From contig OX457025.1 of NCBI GenBank assembly GCA_949752745.1, positions 100,880,439 to 100,944,438 on the forward strand: a DNA stretch of 64,000 nucleotides, in the 5' to 3' direction. A program made the translations under genes and the position numbers. The notes below the pieces were generated by a model. That model worked only from the letters and a program-made list of their open reading frames with translations. It searched no databases and was not told where the DNA came from. The DNA comes from Protula sp. h YS-2021 (taxonomy: Eukaryota > Annelida > Polychaeta > Sabellida > Serpulidae). Shown piece after piece: positions 1 to 11,385 of this stretch (positions within the stretch are counted from its first letter, which is position 1; every line of letters starts with the position of its first letter).

Positions 1-1069
1 ATATTGCAAGTACCTTAGCCACTGACATTTGCATAATTGCATAATAGCCATTTTAGACCAATATCATCAGCTATATCAAAGAGCATTTAGCCAATAAAGG
101 ATATACTCACAATACTTTATATTGTCAAGTACACTGGGGGGCATCGTCCTGTTGGTACACTATTGCCACTCCTATCTGCTTACTGCATATCGAATGTGTT
201 CTTACAAGATACATGATTCTTTTGTTTGTTGTGTTAAACCGCGGGTTTTGTGGCACTGTAAATTGGAGGAAGGAACTTGCCAGTGCATTTAACTTCATTT
301 CATTATAATTTTAAATTTTCAGTTTCAAATGGTTTTTAAAATCAGCATCAAAATGGCCAAAATAACAAAATCGATAAAATGACGTCATAATGACATCACA
401 GTTATAAACAGTAGATCATCAAATAATTTTTATGAAAATGTAGTCTCATAGCGTATCTTACTCGGTAAGTGCAACCGTTTTCGATATATTTAGCTTTTAA
501 AACTTCATGACGTCACAAGACAACGATGATGACGTCATAGGTCAAACAAGGGTGCTAAATTTCAATTTCCTTCTTCTTTCCGTTTCGGAGGAGCTGTGTA
601 GAAACGGACGAAAAAAACTGCGCGAAAAAAGGGAAAAAAGAGAAACTTTTAGAACTTGCAGCAATTCAATAACTGCTTGAGATTCCGTCCCAAGTGTAAA
701 CGAGAACCTGCTTCTCAAAGGTGAAACATTTAACACTTGGCAAAAAAGATTTTTAAAACTACTTTACCATTTCGAGTAGAATTTTATAGAATTTTTTTTC
801 AGATTCCGAAACCTTTCTAAGAAATTTTTTTTTGCCAGTTCGTAACCTTACTAGAAAGAAACATAGCTTTGCCACATTCTCTATGAAATGGTATCCCCCA
901 GACCCTCACCAAGAATAGTGTGTAACTAAGCTGATAATTTATATGAACATTTAATGTATTTGAAATGAACAGACAAATTTTACATCCTGGCGTCGTTCTT
1001 ATAAAACCAACAAGCATTTCACCATGCCCAGAGTATTTGGCTTATGATGCAAATGAAGCACGCATCATT
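1..1069. other. AT-rich intergenic DNA, no gene seen
   Basis: No convincing coding region is seen on either strand. Between about 375 and 540 there are several TGACGTCA-type (CRE-like) palindromes. Near 725-745 lies a TTTAACACTTGGCAA motif that recurs, in either orientation, near 5205, 38425, 38760 and 39235, so this stretch probably contains part of a dispersed repeat. Confidence 0.5.
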
Positions 1070-1128
1070 TACAGTAAAACCTCATTCTGGACAAACCCTG
1101 AAATACCGGACAACTGCCAATACCGGAG

Positions 1129-2243
1129 AGTAGTATGAAAAGGAGAGTTCTGCCCCAGTCAATCATCGTGACGTCATAAATCACGTGATCAATTAAGTCA
1201 ATTAAGCCAATTAAGCCAATTAAGCCCGCTGTCACCTGTCAATCATTGTGACGCCATAGTGACGTCATGGGCGACGTAACCATGGCAACAGGCAGTCAGG
1301 GTAAAAAAAAAAAAGTGATGACCCCCCACCCAGGCGGCAGTCGGGACAGACCCCGCCCCTAGGCGGCAGTCGGGACAGACCCCCCTAGCCGGCAGTCGGG
1401 ACCCCCCCTAGCCGGCAGTAGGGACCCCCCCCCCCCCCAGGATCGTGATATGCCTACCTTCAAGAGTGTATAACTTTAAAACTACTTGGTTGATTTATAT
1501 GACAATTTCACTGTTTGATTCAGTTTTATGTAAAGTTTTGTTATAAAGTGGTCACAAGCTAATTGCGCAGCTGGCTGTATGCATATTTGTAACATGCCGC
1601 CATTTTAATTTTGTAAAAAGTGAAAAAAAGAGATAACTTTCGCTATACTTGGTCGATTTGTATGAAAATTTCACTGTTTGATTCAGTTTTATGTAAAGTT
1701 TTGTTATAAAGTGGTCACAGGCTATTTACGCCGTTGGCTGTATGCATAATGTGACATGCCGCCATTTTAACTTTGTAAAAAGTGAAAAAATGAGATAACT
1801 TTCGCTGTAGTTGATCGATTTGCATGAAAATTTTACCGTTTGATTCAGTTTTATATCTAGTTTTAACATTAAGTAGTCATGGGCTATTTGCACCGGTGGC
1901 TGTATGCATCATGGATTCACCTTAAAATTTTTAAACTTAAAAGTGAGATAACTTTCGTTATGGTTAACCGATTTGAATGAAAATTTCACCATTAGATTCA
2001 GTTTGATGTCTTAGTTTTACAGTAGTTTGCATAGGTGGGTTGTTGGAATGGCGCGCGCCCACAATTCAAACATATGTTTGAATTATTTTTACGTCAAACT
2101 ATTGTTCAACAAGTTGTTTAGCAATTGTACAACAATTGTTCAACAAGCTGTTGTTCAACATGTTCAACATGTTGTTGAACATGTTCAACATGTTCAACAA
2201 CATGTTCAACAAGTTGAACATGTTCAACATGTTGAACATGTTC
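1129..2243 (+). repeat. E1 left terminal inverted repeat
   Basis: Complementary to 3641-4758 over nearly its whole length. Order from the tip inward: CRE-type TGACGTCA sites (1170-1270) and a CACGTG E-box; TTAAGCCAA repeats; G/C-tract repeats (1320-1440); three to four copies of a ~160-bp repeat containing GAGATAACTTTCG and GATTCAGTTTTAT (1470-2010); a GGCGCGCGCC palindrome (2050-2060); and the start of a GTTCAACATG array. The MITE ends lie outside it. Confidence 0.9.
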
Positions 2244-2305
2244 AACTTGTTCAACAACATGCTGTTTAACAAGTTGTTGTTCAACAAGTTGTAGTTCAAG
2301 CAAAG
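2102..2305. repeat. Array of GAACATGTTC/CAACATGTTG-type decamers (E1, distal)
   Basis: A dense run of short palindromes with CATG, CAAG or CTTG cores flanked by AA and TT. Perfect GAACATGTTC decamers lie at 2177-2186, 2216-2225 and 2234-2243. Each decamer fits RRRCWWGYYY, the p53-family half-site. The array lies beyond the 3' end of the zinc-finger gene. It is open in several reading frames purely because it is repetitive. Confidence 0.8.
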
Positions 2306-2413
2306 AAAAAACAAGAAATATGTTGAATAGGTTTATTAATACACTTAAATACACTTAAATACATACAGCTTAAATCTATAACAATATTACAATATTTGTT
2401 GATTTACAAAGTC

Positions 2414-2419
2414 TTTATT
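2414..2419 (-). terminator. Polyadenylation signal of the E1 zinc-finger gene
   Basis: The minus strand reads AATAAA 22 bases past the stop codon. The same signal sits in the same place downstream of the E2 and E3 copies, which supports a conserved 3' end. Confidence 0.6.
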
Positions 2420-2440
2420 ATAAAGTTTAGTCAAATAAGT

Positions 2441-3154
2441 CTATTTTTCTTTATCTGCTTCACTCTGTTCACTGTCATCCATATCACTTTCTTCGTCGCT
2501 GCTTTCATCTTCTTCCTCCTCATCTAGAAGCTCTTCAAAGAATGCGTCGTTTCTTCTTATAGCCGCCTTTAGTGCCTTTGAATACTCGTAATGTTTTTCA
2601 TCAACAAAGTAATTAAAGTCTTCTAAAATGGTTTGATAATGTTCGTTTTGTTCTAGACGTTGGGCATATTTGAACAGTCTCATAAACAGTTGTTTAAGTC
2701 GACGCTTATAAATGGGTCGAAAGTCATCACTTGCTATGTCACTCGCATCTTCAAGCCCTTGTTCTTCATATTCTGAAAGCTTTTCTTGAAATTTGGTATC
2801 ATATTCATCGTAGACTTCTTGAACCATATCATACCAAACAGAGTCTGTTTCTGACTCACTTTCAGAGCTGCCGTCATCATCACCCTCAACACAATGTGTC
2901 ATATGTTTGAACAAAGCTTCTTGACTGTTGTACAACGCACCACATTCTGTGCAAGCATGTGCATTCTTTTCAGTCATGTTGACACTTTGACTTTCCATAG
3001 AAGACTCATCTAAAGTTTCAGTGATAGGTGGTTTTACAGGGTTTTCCATATCTATCTCCAATTCTTCTTCTTCTGAAGTGTGAGCATTCTTTAAGTGTCT
3101 TTTAAGACTTTGTGGCCAATTGTAAGATTTCAAACAAATGTTGCATTTATACAT
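2441..3154 (-). CDS. E1 acidic zinc-finger protein, 237 aa
   Basis: An intact intronless frame. Finger 1 is a C2H2 finger at the extreme N-terminus (C4, C7, H20, H25). Finger 2 is a C2HC-type finger (C68, C71, H84, C88) that keeps this form in all three copies. A serine/acid-rich linker follows, then a helical, mixed-charge region (about residues 115-215) with many aromatic residues, and a tail of Glu, Asp and Ser. This suggests a nuclear DNA-binding protein with an acidic region, possibly a regulator of the element itself. Start chosen because it opens finger 1, matches the E3 copy, and sits 54 bases past a TATA box. I do not recognise a named family. The E3 protein (244 aa) is clearly homologous, with substitutions but preserved fingers, which implies the protein has been functional. 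Confidence 0.75.
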   Translation of the reverse strand: MYKCNICLKSYNWPQSLKRHLKNAHTSEEEELEIDMENPVKPPITETLDESSMESQSVNMTEKNAHACTECGALYNSQEALFKHMTHCVEGDDDGSSESESETDSVWYDMVQEVYDEYDTKFQEKLSEYEEQGLEDASDIASDDFRPIYKRRLKQLFMRLFKYAQRLEQNEHYQTILEDFNYFVDEKHYEYSKALKAAIRRNDAFFEELLDEEEEDESSDEESDMDDSEQSEADKEK

Positions 3155-3159
3155 CTTTT

Positions 3160-3335
3160 CGGTTCAACATACACTTTTCAAATGACGAAAAAGCCTTTAA
3201 ACATAGCCTTATATACAACTTGTTGAACCACATGTTGAACAACATGTTCAACTTGTTAAACAACATGTTGAAGAACATGTTGAACAACATGTTCAACAAG
3301 TTCAACATGTTCAACATGTTGTTGAACATGTTGTC
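3160..3335 (-). promoter_or_regulatory. E1 zinc-finger gene promoter: decamer array plus TATA box
   Basis: On the minus strand an array of GAACATGTTC/CAACATGTTG-type palindromes (3220-3335) runs directly into TATATAAG (3208-3215), followed about 54 bases later by the start codon. The same order (array, CAAGTTG, TATA, GCTATGTTTAAA, start codon) recurs in E2 and on both sides of E3. Conservation between elements makes a promoter role likely. The factor that binds is inferred, not shown. Confidence 0.65.
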
Positions 3336-3339
3336 TACG

Positions 3340-3625
3340 CCTAGGGTTATGCCGTTTAGGGGAGTCTAACGTCATGACGTCTTTATGACGTCATCATGAC
3401 GTCTTTATGACGTCATCATGACGTCATTATGCTCAGTCAGCCATTTTAACAAGTTTGGCATTTTTGAGCAAGTTACACACCATATTTTGATTACATCAAA
3501 GTAACATAAAAGGAAGAGTAAGACATGCATTTCATGCATATCAAACAGAAACAAATTCTGCTGAGTCAGTTTTTTTTTTGGTAAAGCGCGCGAATGTTCG
3601 AATGACGTTATTATGACATTATAAT
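3340..3625. other. E1 spacer with CRE-like repeat, no gene
   Basis: Contains about six repeats of GACGTC(A/T)T(C/T)ATGA between 3370 and 3430, each carrying a full or partial TGACGTCA palindrome, then AT-rich DNA without coding signals. It lies between the zinc-finger promoter and the right arm. Confidence 0.6.
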
Positions 3626-3640
3626 GATGACGTCATAATG

Positions 3641-4758
3641 TTGAACATGTTGAACATATTCAACATGTTGAACATGTTCAACTTGTTGAACATGTTGTTG
3701 AACATGTTGAACATGTTCAACAACATGTTGAACATGTTGAACAACAGCTTGTTGAACAATTGTTGTACAATTGCTAAACAACTTGTTGAACAATAGTTTG
3801 ACGTAAAAATAATTCAAACATATGTTTGAATTGTGGGCACGCGCCATTCCAACAACCCACCTATGCAAACTAGTGTAAAACTAAGACATCAAACTGAATC
3901 TAATGATGAAATTTTCATTCAAATCGGTCAACCATACCGCAAGTTATCTCACTTTTAAGTTTAAAAATTTTAAGGTGAATCCATGATGCATACAGCCACC
4001 GGTGCAAATAGCCCATGACTACTTAATGTTAAAACTAGATATAAAACTGAATCAAACGGTAAAATTTTCATGCAAATCGATCAACTACAGCGAAAGTTAT
4101 CTCATTTTTTCACTTTTTACAAAGTTAAAATGGCGGCATGTCACATTATGCATACAGCCAACGGCGTAAATAGCCTGTGACCACTTTATAACAAAACTTT
4201 ACATAAAACTGAATCAAACAGTGAAATTTTCATACAAATCGACCAAGTATAGCGAAAGTTATCTCATTTTTTCACTTTTTACAAAGTTAAAATGGCGGCA
4301 TGTCACATTATGCATACAGCCAACGGCGTAAATAGCCTGTGACCACTTTATAACAAAACTTTACATAAAACTGAATCAAACAGTGAAATTGTCATATAAA
4401 TCAACCAAGTAGTTTTAAAGTTATACACTCTTGAAGGTAGGCATATCACGATCCTGGGCGGGTCCCTACTGCCGGCTAGGGGGGGTCCCGACTGCCGGCT
4501 AGGGGGGGTCTGTCCCGACTGCCGCCTAGGGGCGGGGTCTGTCCCGACTGCCGCCTGGGGGGGGGGTCATCACTTTTTTTTTTTACCCTGACTGCCTGTT
4601 GCCATGGTTACGTCGCCCATGACGTCACTATGGTGTCACTATGATTGACAGGTGACAGCGGGCTTAATTGGCTTAATTGACTTAATTGGCTTAATTGATC
4701 ACGTGATTTATGACGTCACGATGATTGACTGGGGCAGAACTCTCCTTTTCATACTACT
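3641..4758 (-). repeat. E1 right terminal inverted repeat
   Basis: Reverse complement of 1129-2243, with small indels in the G/C tracts and a few substitutions, such as a variant decamer near 3655. The inner end is another CATG-core decamer array (3641-3790). Confidence 0.9.
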
Positions 4759-4886
4759 CCGGACAAGAATTCTCAGTCCCGTTTTTTCCCCATTGGTTTA
4801 CAGGACTCCTGAAATACCGGACACATCTATATACCGGACAAAATCCGCCAGTCCCCCGTTGTCCGGTGTAGGCAGATTTTACTGTA

Positions 4887-5342
4887 AGCAGTTTATGAAA
4901 TGCACAGTGTGGCTGTTGGCATATGCGACTGGCTTGTACAAATGTCGATGCAGCCTTTACGCGTTGCATTAATTGGTAAATAAATTAGTATTTTTTCCTT
5001 GTTTTTTTTTGTTTTGTTTTGCTTCGCGTTTTGATCATGAAAATGAAAACAAAGGTGAAAACAATAAGCGAAATGCACAATTTCAGATCAAGTACTATAT
5101 ATGTGCGAAAATTAAAGTAATAAAAAAATGACGGATCTATAAAAAGTAGGTCCAAAACACTAGCAACATGCAACGTCAGTATACTCTTTACAAGTCGTCG
5201 ACTTGCCAAGTGTTAAATAGTGCATGCAAAATCCCTTCGAACTGGTTATCTCTGTAAAAATGTCGCAATAACAGTGTGTTATTTAGTCCAAGAGCACGCT
5301 GCCAATCATATAAGCAATTTGAACTCAAAGCTACACAAATAG
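4887..5342. other. Intergenic DNA, no gene seen
   Basis: T-rich and AT-rich sequence with a CTTGCCAAGTGTTAAA motif at about 5202-5218, shared with dispersed copies elsewhere in the window. No coding sequence is supported. Confidence 0.5.
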
Positions 5343-7875
5343 CGGAGGGAGGCTCTCATGTACCAATCGGTTACTCTCCGTGTCCGTGACCCGGAGGGAG
5401 GCACTCATGTACCAATCGGTTACCCTACGTGTCCGTGACCCGGAGGGGGCACTCATGTACCAACCGGTTACCCTACGTGTCCGTGACCCGGAGGGAGGCA
5501 CTCATGTACCAACCGGTTACCCTACGTGTCCGTGACCCGGAGGGAGGCACTCATGTACCAATCGGTTACCCTCCGTGTCCGTGACCCGGAGGGAGGCACT
5601 CATGTACCAATCGGTTACCCTACGTGTCCGTGACCCGAAGGGGGCACTCATGCACCAACCGGTTACCCTACGTGTCCGTGACCCGGAGGGGGCACTCATG
5701 TACCAACCGGTTACCCTACGTGTCCGTGACCCGGAGGGAGGCACTCATGTACCAATCGGTTACCCTACGTGTCCGTGACCCGGAGGGGGCACTCATGTAC
5801 CAACCGGTTACCCTACGTGTCCGTGACCCGGAGGGAGCCACTCATGTACCAATCGGTAACCCTACGTGTCCGTGACCTGGAGGGAGGCACTCACGTACCA
5901 ATCGGTTACCCTACGTGTCCGTGACCCGGAGGGAGGCACTCACGTACCAATCGGTTACCCTACGTGCCCGCGACCCGGAGGGGGCACTCATGTACCAATC
6001 GGTTACCCTACGTGTCCGTGACCCGGAGGGGGCACTCATGTACGAACCGGTTACCCCACGTGTCCGTGACCCGGAGGTAGGCACTCATGTACCAAGCGGT
6101 TACCCTACGTGTCCGTGACCCAGAGGGAGGCACTAATGTACCAATCGGTTACCCTACGTGTCCGTGACCCGGAGGGAGGCAGTCATGTACCAATCGGTTA
6201 CCCTACGTGTCCGCGACCCGGAAGGAGGCACTCATGTACCAACCGGTTACCCTACGTGTCCGTGACCCGGAGGGAGCCACTCATGTACCAATCGGTAACC
6301 CTACGTGTCCGTGACCTGGAGGGAGGCACTCACGTACCAATCGGTTACCCTACGTGTCCGTGACCTGGAGGGAGGCACTCACGTACCAATCGGTTACCCT
6401 ACGTGTCCGTGACCCGGAGGGGGCACTCATGTACGAACCGGTTACCCCACGTGTCCGTGACCCGGAGGTAGGCACTCATGTACCAAGCGGTTACCCTACG
6501 TGTCCGTGACCCGGAGGGAGGCACTAGTGTACCAACCGGTTACCCTACGTGTCCGTGACCCGGAGGGAGGCAGTCATGTACCAATCGGTTACCCTACGTG
6601 TCCGCGACCCGGAAGGAGGCACTCATGTACCAACCGGTTACCCTACGTGTCCGTGACCCGGAGGGAGGCACTCATGTTCCAATCGGTTACCCTACGTGTC
6701 CGTGACCCGGAGGGGGCACTCATGTACCAACCGGTTACCCTACGTGTCCGTGACCCGGAGGGGGCACTCATGTACCAACCGGTTACCCTACGTGTCCGTG
6801 ACCCGGAGGGAGGCACTCATGTACCAATCGGTTACCCTACGTGTCCGTGACCCGGAGGGGGCACTCATGTACCAACCGGTTACCCTACGTGTCCGTGACC
6901 CGGAGGGAGCCACTCATGTACCAATCGGTAACCCTACGTGTCCGTGACCTGGAGGGAGGCACTCACGTACCAATCGGTTACCCTTCGTGTCCGTGACCCG
7001 GAGGGAGGCACTCACGTACCAATCGGTTACCCTACGTGCCCGCGACCCGGAGGGGGCACTCATGTACCAATCGGTTACCCTACGTGTCCGTGACCCGGAG
7101 GGGGCACTCATGTACCAACCGGTTACCCCACGTGTCCGTGACCCGGAGGTAGGCACTCATGTACCAAGCGGTTACCCTACGTGTCCGTGACCCGGAGGGA
7201 GGCACTAATGTACCAATCGGTTACCCTACGTGTCCGTGACCCGGAGGGAGGCAGTCATGTACCAATCGGTTACCCTACGTGTCCGCGACCCGGAGGGAGG
7301 CAGTCATGTACCAATCGGTTACCCTCCGTGTCCGTGACCCGGAGGGAGGCACTCATGTACCAATCGGTTACCCTACGTGTCCGTGACCCGGAGGGGGCAC
7401 TTATGTACCAACCGGTTACCCTACGTGTCCGTGACCCGGAGGGAGCCACTCATGTACCAATCGGTAACTCTACGTGTCCGTGACCTGGAGGGAGGCACTC
7501 ACGTACCAATCGGTTACCCTTCGTGTCCGTGACCCGGAGGTAGGCACTCATGTACCAAGCGGTTACCCTACGTGTCCGTGACCCGGAGGGAGGCACTAAT
7601 GTACCAATCGGTTACCCTACGTGTCCGTGACCCGGAGGGAGGCAGTCATGTACCAATCGGTTACCCTACGTGTCCGCGACCCGGAGGGAGGCAGTCATGT
7701 ACCGATCGGTTACCCTACGTGTCCGCGACCCGGAGGGAGGCACTCATGTACCAACCGGTTACCCTACGTGTCCGTGACCCGGAGGGAGGCACTCATGTAC
7801 CAATCGGTTACCCTACGTGTCCGTGACCCGGAGGGGGCACTCATGTACCAACCGGTTACCCTACGTGTCCGTGAC
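5343..7875 (+). repeat. 49-bp minisatellite, about 52 copies, with a 1072-bp higher-order period
   Basis: The unit contains CGGTTACCCTACGTGTCCGT, GACCCGGAGGGAGGCACTC and ATGTACCAAT. Units are 48 or 49 bp depending on GGAGGGAGG versus GGAGGGGG. Marked variants (CACGTACC, GGTAGGCACT, GCCCGCGACC, CGGTAACC) recur in the same order 1072 bp apart, for example 5838 and 6910, so blocks of about 22 units were duplicated together. Because 49 is not a multiple of 3, translated reading frames cycle and are not genes. Confidence 0.95.
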
Positions 7876-8380
7876 TCTCCCCCCCCCTTCCTTTTAAACC
7901 AAACGCGGGGGACAGTTCTGAAAGAACCGCCCCCCCCCCCCCCGCCGTTTTGTGGGAAACGCGGAGTACTCAATAAAAAATACTCTTTCTCCACCTTTGT
8001 TAAATGAAATTGGCACTCTGTGCGGACGCCGTCTTGCCTTAAAATTACCCCCTTTGTCCTTGATTTGTTGACACATACGGCAACAGATACCACCCAGGGA
8101 GGAAGCCTAATCTTTGTTGTAGGGTTATTTAAGATACGAATATAAGATAACAGCCAGTGGTGCTGTTTTAGTGAAAGCTTTGATTTTTTGACAATGCATT
8201 TATCTTGCAATATATCCGACCGGTTCTTAAATAACAACCTGGTCACAATTTTCACTACTGAACCGGTAAGATCACTACTGATGCGTGGAGGTTTGGTCCT
8301 TTATATTAGTTATTTCTCAGGTAATTATGTCCCATGCTTCCAGGCTATTTCCAGGCAGTGTGACTGACACATAAATGAAC
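7876..8380. other. C/G-tract DNA and dispersed repeat fragment
   Basis: Poly-C tracts (7880-7890 and 7930-7942) precede a segment (7950-8060) resembling 24410-24520 and 31195-31330. The shared words include 'ACGCGGAGT', 'AATAAAAA' and 'GGCACTCTG/CGC'. No gene is seen. Confidence 0.45.
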
Positions 8381-8704
8381 TGCACACACACGCGCGCGCG
8401 CAGGCACACACACACACACACACGAACGCACACACACACAAGCACATGCACACACCGACACTTTCACACACACACACGCGCAGATACACACACACGCACG
8501 AACGCACACACACGCGTACGCACACACACGCACACATACACACACATACACACGCACGAACGCACACACAGACACACACGCACACACGCGCACGCACAGA
8601 CACACAGACACGCGCACATGCACACACAGACACGTTCACAAACACACACGCGCACGCACACACAGACACACACACACACAGACACACACGCACACACACA
8701 CACG
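8381..8704. repeat. Degenerate (CA)n microsatellite with CG steps
   Basis: About 320 bp of CACACA interrupted by CGCG, CACG, CAGA and CATA. It is open in several frames on both strands as Thr/His or Cys/Val strings, which is a composition effect. Alternating purine-pyrimidine tracts of this kind can adopt Z-form DNA. Confidence 0.95.
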
Positions 8705-8989
8705 CGGAAGCAGAAAGTGAAGTCTTGACATTTACCACGTCATATCACATGGCACAGTAACCAAAGGGAAACTCTCATGCAGGAATATTGCATTTAGGTT
8801 TCATTTTATATCCTATGACACTTCCTTTATAGATTATTTTTTTTTAAAAAGTTCTCCCTAAGCTAAAACCTCAGTTTGAAATTACATGACTATAACCTCA
8901 CTAACGCACTTATATCAAAATAAAGAAGAATGTCCAGAGAGATTGAAACCAGCTGAAATCTAGCTCATAAAGTATCAAAGTCTTGTAGG

Positions 8990-9535
8990 ATATCCAAAAA
9001 GTGGTAGTAACATTTTAAAAATTGTTTACTGGAGAGTGGCTGACAAAAAATTAAAAATGCCGTCATATGACTATTTTTGGCGAATCGCCAAAATAGAATA
9101 GCAAAAATATCTAACTTGCCTGAGAGAACTAGCCAGGAAACATTCGTACAAAATTTGAATTCAATTCGATCAAATTGTGGAAGAAAAAGTATTTTAAAAA
9201 TTTGCCGCCAAAAAATTGATAATGCCGCTATTTGGCGGCAAATTTTGGCGAATAAACAAAAAAAAGTAATTTTTCGATAGAGAACTACCCAGGAAACACA
9301 TGTGTTAAGTTGGACAAGAATCTGATCAACAGTGTGGAAAAAAAGAAACAGTTTGAAAATTGGCTAACAAAACATTAAAATGCCACTTTCTGGCCATTTT
9401 GTAGTGAATCCAATCAAAACTGTCGACGAAAAGAACAATTTAGAAAATTGCTAATAACAAATGAAACTCCCGGCACTTAGCAAATTTTGGTGATTCGCAA
9501 AGAAACGTAATTTTCAAAAGTGGTTAGAAAAATAG
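8990..9535. repeat. Degenerate ~175-bp tandem repeat, about three copies
   Basis: Repeated landmarks are AACTA(G/C)CCAGGAAACA, TGGAAGAAAAAGT/TGGAAAAAAAGA, 'ATTTTAAAAATTTG', 'AAAATGCC' and 'TTTTGGCGAAT'. The copies diverge by roughly a third by eye. A pure poly-A tract follows at 9568-9599. Confidence 0.6.
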
Positions 9536-9566
9536 CTTGAACTGCTTCTATTTTTTGGCCAGTCGC

Positions 9567-9599
<33 letters not shown>

Positions 9600-9601
<2 letters not shown>

Positions 9602-10404
9602 AAAGAAAAAGAAGAAAAGTTACATAGAGAAGGGGTGAGAACCATTACGGTGTCCGTACCGTGGTTACTATGACCTTTTGTTTCGATGATGGGTCTAGCG
9701 ACGGTTCGGTCCGTCCACAGCCTGACACGCACCGTATCCGAGTAGGGGGGAAAAAGAGGACCATGACGCCTTTACAGCACCTCCCGCCCCCCACCCCTAC
9801 CCCTCCCCCCTCCATTGTCAACAGTTTCAGGCACTTTGATTACACTGTACTTGTTGAGCAGAACTGCAGTATATGTAATATTTGTTGTTATTAGAGTAAC
9901 TGTATGCTTGCTGGTCACATTTACAGTAATCCCATGGTCTCTTTTTTTTGCTTGCTTTTTAGGTCCAACCTGCAGTCACGTCCTGCAGATTTTCTTTGCA
10001 CGCAATCCCCCCTCCTCCCCTCCCCCCTCCTGCTCTCAACGCGCATTGGGTGTGCGATAGGTGCAAAAGGGCCAGTGGTTTACCTCATTGTGACAGATCC
10101 TTGACCCACCTAGAGTGCTGTTACCTTTCAGACAAATAGTTACTACTCGCATATTAATCGGGGTGTAAGAAAAATGCCAAGAACGAAGAAGAAAAGAATT
10201 CTAGCGACCACCCCTCACAGTGTCAAAGACTTAGCCCAGCAGGCAAAATGACGTCTTAATGACGTCTTTATGGCGTAATTTTTGGATCAGCATGACGTCT
10301 GAAAAAGGTCAAAACGGACGTCCTTTTCAAGACGTAAGAAAGATGTCGTCTTGAGATGCCGCCCCCGCTATTGGGGCCATCCAGCACCGCCGCCTCGTTA
10401 CCGG
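9600..10404. other. Intergenic DNA, no gene seen
   Basis: Contains CCCC-rich stretches (9780-9812 and 10005-10030) and, at 10245-10350, several GACGT(C/A) motifs ('GACGTCTTAATGACGTC') that resemble a dispersed ACGTC-rich family also seen near 27770, 30750, 38160 and 55290. Confidence 0.4.
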
Positions 10405-11385
10405 GACCACACCGCTACTCGGGTTATCTGCTAGCGCCAGCTCGCTACTACCATCCCGCTACTACTACTATATCGCTACTACTACCATCCCGCTACTACT
10501 ACCATCAGGCTACTACTACTATCCCGCTACTACTACTATCCCGCTACTACTACTATCCCGCTACTACTACCATCCCGCTACTAGTACTATCCCGCTACTA
10601 CTACCATCCCGCTACTACTAGCATCCCGCTGCTACTACCAGCCCACTACTACGTCCATCCCGCTACTACTACTATATCGCTACTACTACTATCCCGCTAC
10701 TACTACTATCCCGCTTCTACTACCATCCCGCTACTACTGCCATCCCGCTACTACTACTAGCACACTACTTCTTCCATCCCACTACTACTACTATATTGCT
10801 ACTACTACTATCCCGCTACTACTGTCATCCCGCTACTACTACCATCGCGCTACTACTACCATCAGGCTGCTACTACCATCCCGATACTACTACTATCCCG
10901 CTACTACTACTATCCCGCTACTACTACCATCCCGCTACTGCTACCACCCCGCTACTACTATCAGCCCACTACTACTTCCATCCCGCCACTACTACTATAT
11001 CGCTACTACTACTATCCCGCTACTACTACTATCCCGCTACTACTACTATCCCGCTACTTTTACCATCAGGCTGCTAACACCATCCTGCTACTACTACTAT
11101 CCCGCTACTACTACTATCCTGCTACTACTACCATCCCGCTACTACTACTACTATCCCGCTACTACTACCATCCCGCTACTGCTACCATCCCGCTACTACT
11201 ATCAGCCCACTACCTCTTCCATCCCGCCACTACTACTATATCGCTACTACTACTATCCCGCTACTACTACTATCCCGCTACTACTACTATCCCGCTACTT
11301 TTACCATCAGGCTGCTAACACCATCCTGCTACTACTACCATCCCGCTACTACTACTACTATCCCGCTACTACTACCATCCCGCTA
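10405..11385 (+). repeat. 17-bp minisatellite, CCCGCTACTACTACTAT type
   Basis: More than 50 units of CCCGCTACTACTAC(T/C)AT with variants ATCGCTAC, CAGGCTGC and CAGCCCACTAC. A longer block recurs: 10975-11080 is nearly repeated at 11215-11320. A translated Tyr/Pro/Leu-rich frame runs through it, which I treat as incidental. Confidence 0.95.

Larger units (their letters stand above)
1129..4758. mobile_element. E1: Polinton-terminus-like foldback element with zinc-finger gene
   Basis: A 3.63-kb element with inverted arms of about 1.1 kb (1129-2243 and 3641-4758). The termini are AGTAGTATGAAAAGG and its complement. The flanking 6-mers are CCGGAG (1123-1128) and CCGGAC (4759-4764), a 6-bp duplication with one mismatch. 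The 5'-AG end and 6-bp duplication match Polinton/Maverick hallmarks, but no polymerase, integrase or capsid gene is present. The only gene is the zinc-finger gene at 2441-3154. Dada elements also make 6-7 bp duplications and remain an alternative class. The element itself is certain; its class is inferred. Confidence 0.85.
1072..4884. mobile_element. pogo/Tigger-like MITE, split by element E1
   Basis: The outer ends are CAGTAAAACCTC (1072) and, inverted, CAGTAAAATCTG (ending 4884), flanked on both sides by the dinucleotide TA (1070-1071 and 4885-4886). A CAG-starting terminus with a TA duplication is typical of Tc1/mariner-superfamily pogo/Tigger elements. The MITE's own sequence is only 1072-1128 plus about 4765-4884 (about 180 bp), rich in CCGGACA motifs. 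Everything between is the younger element E1, so the MITE was the insertion target. It has no coding capacity. Confidence 0.75.

Noticed and set aside
2027..2354. Leu/Asn/His/Val-rich frames over the TTCAACATG arrays
   Set aside because: Compositional frames present on both strands of every array.
5343..7875. CRISPR-like or telomere-like array (TTACCC words)
   Set aside because: Contiguous tandem units without spacers; not (TTAGGG)n; the genome is animal.
8325..8760. Cys/Val- and Thr/His-rich proteins at the CA repeat
   Set aside because: Pure translation of a degenerate (CA)n tract.
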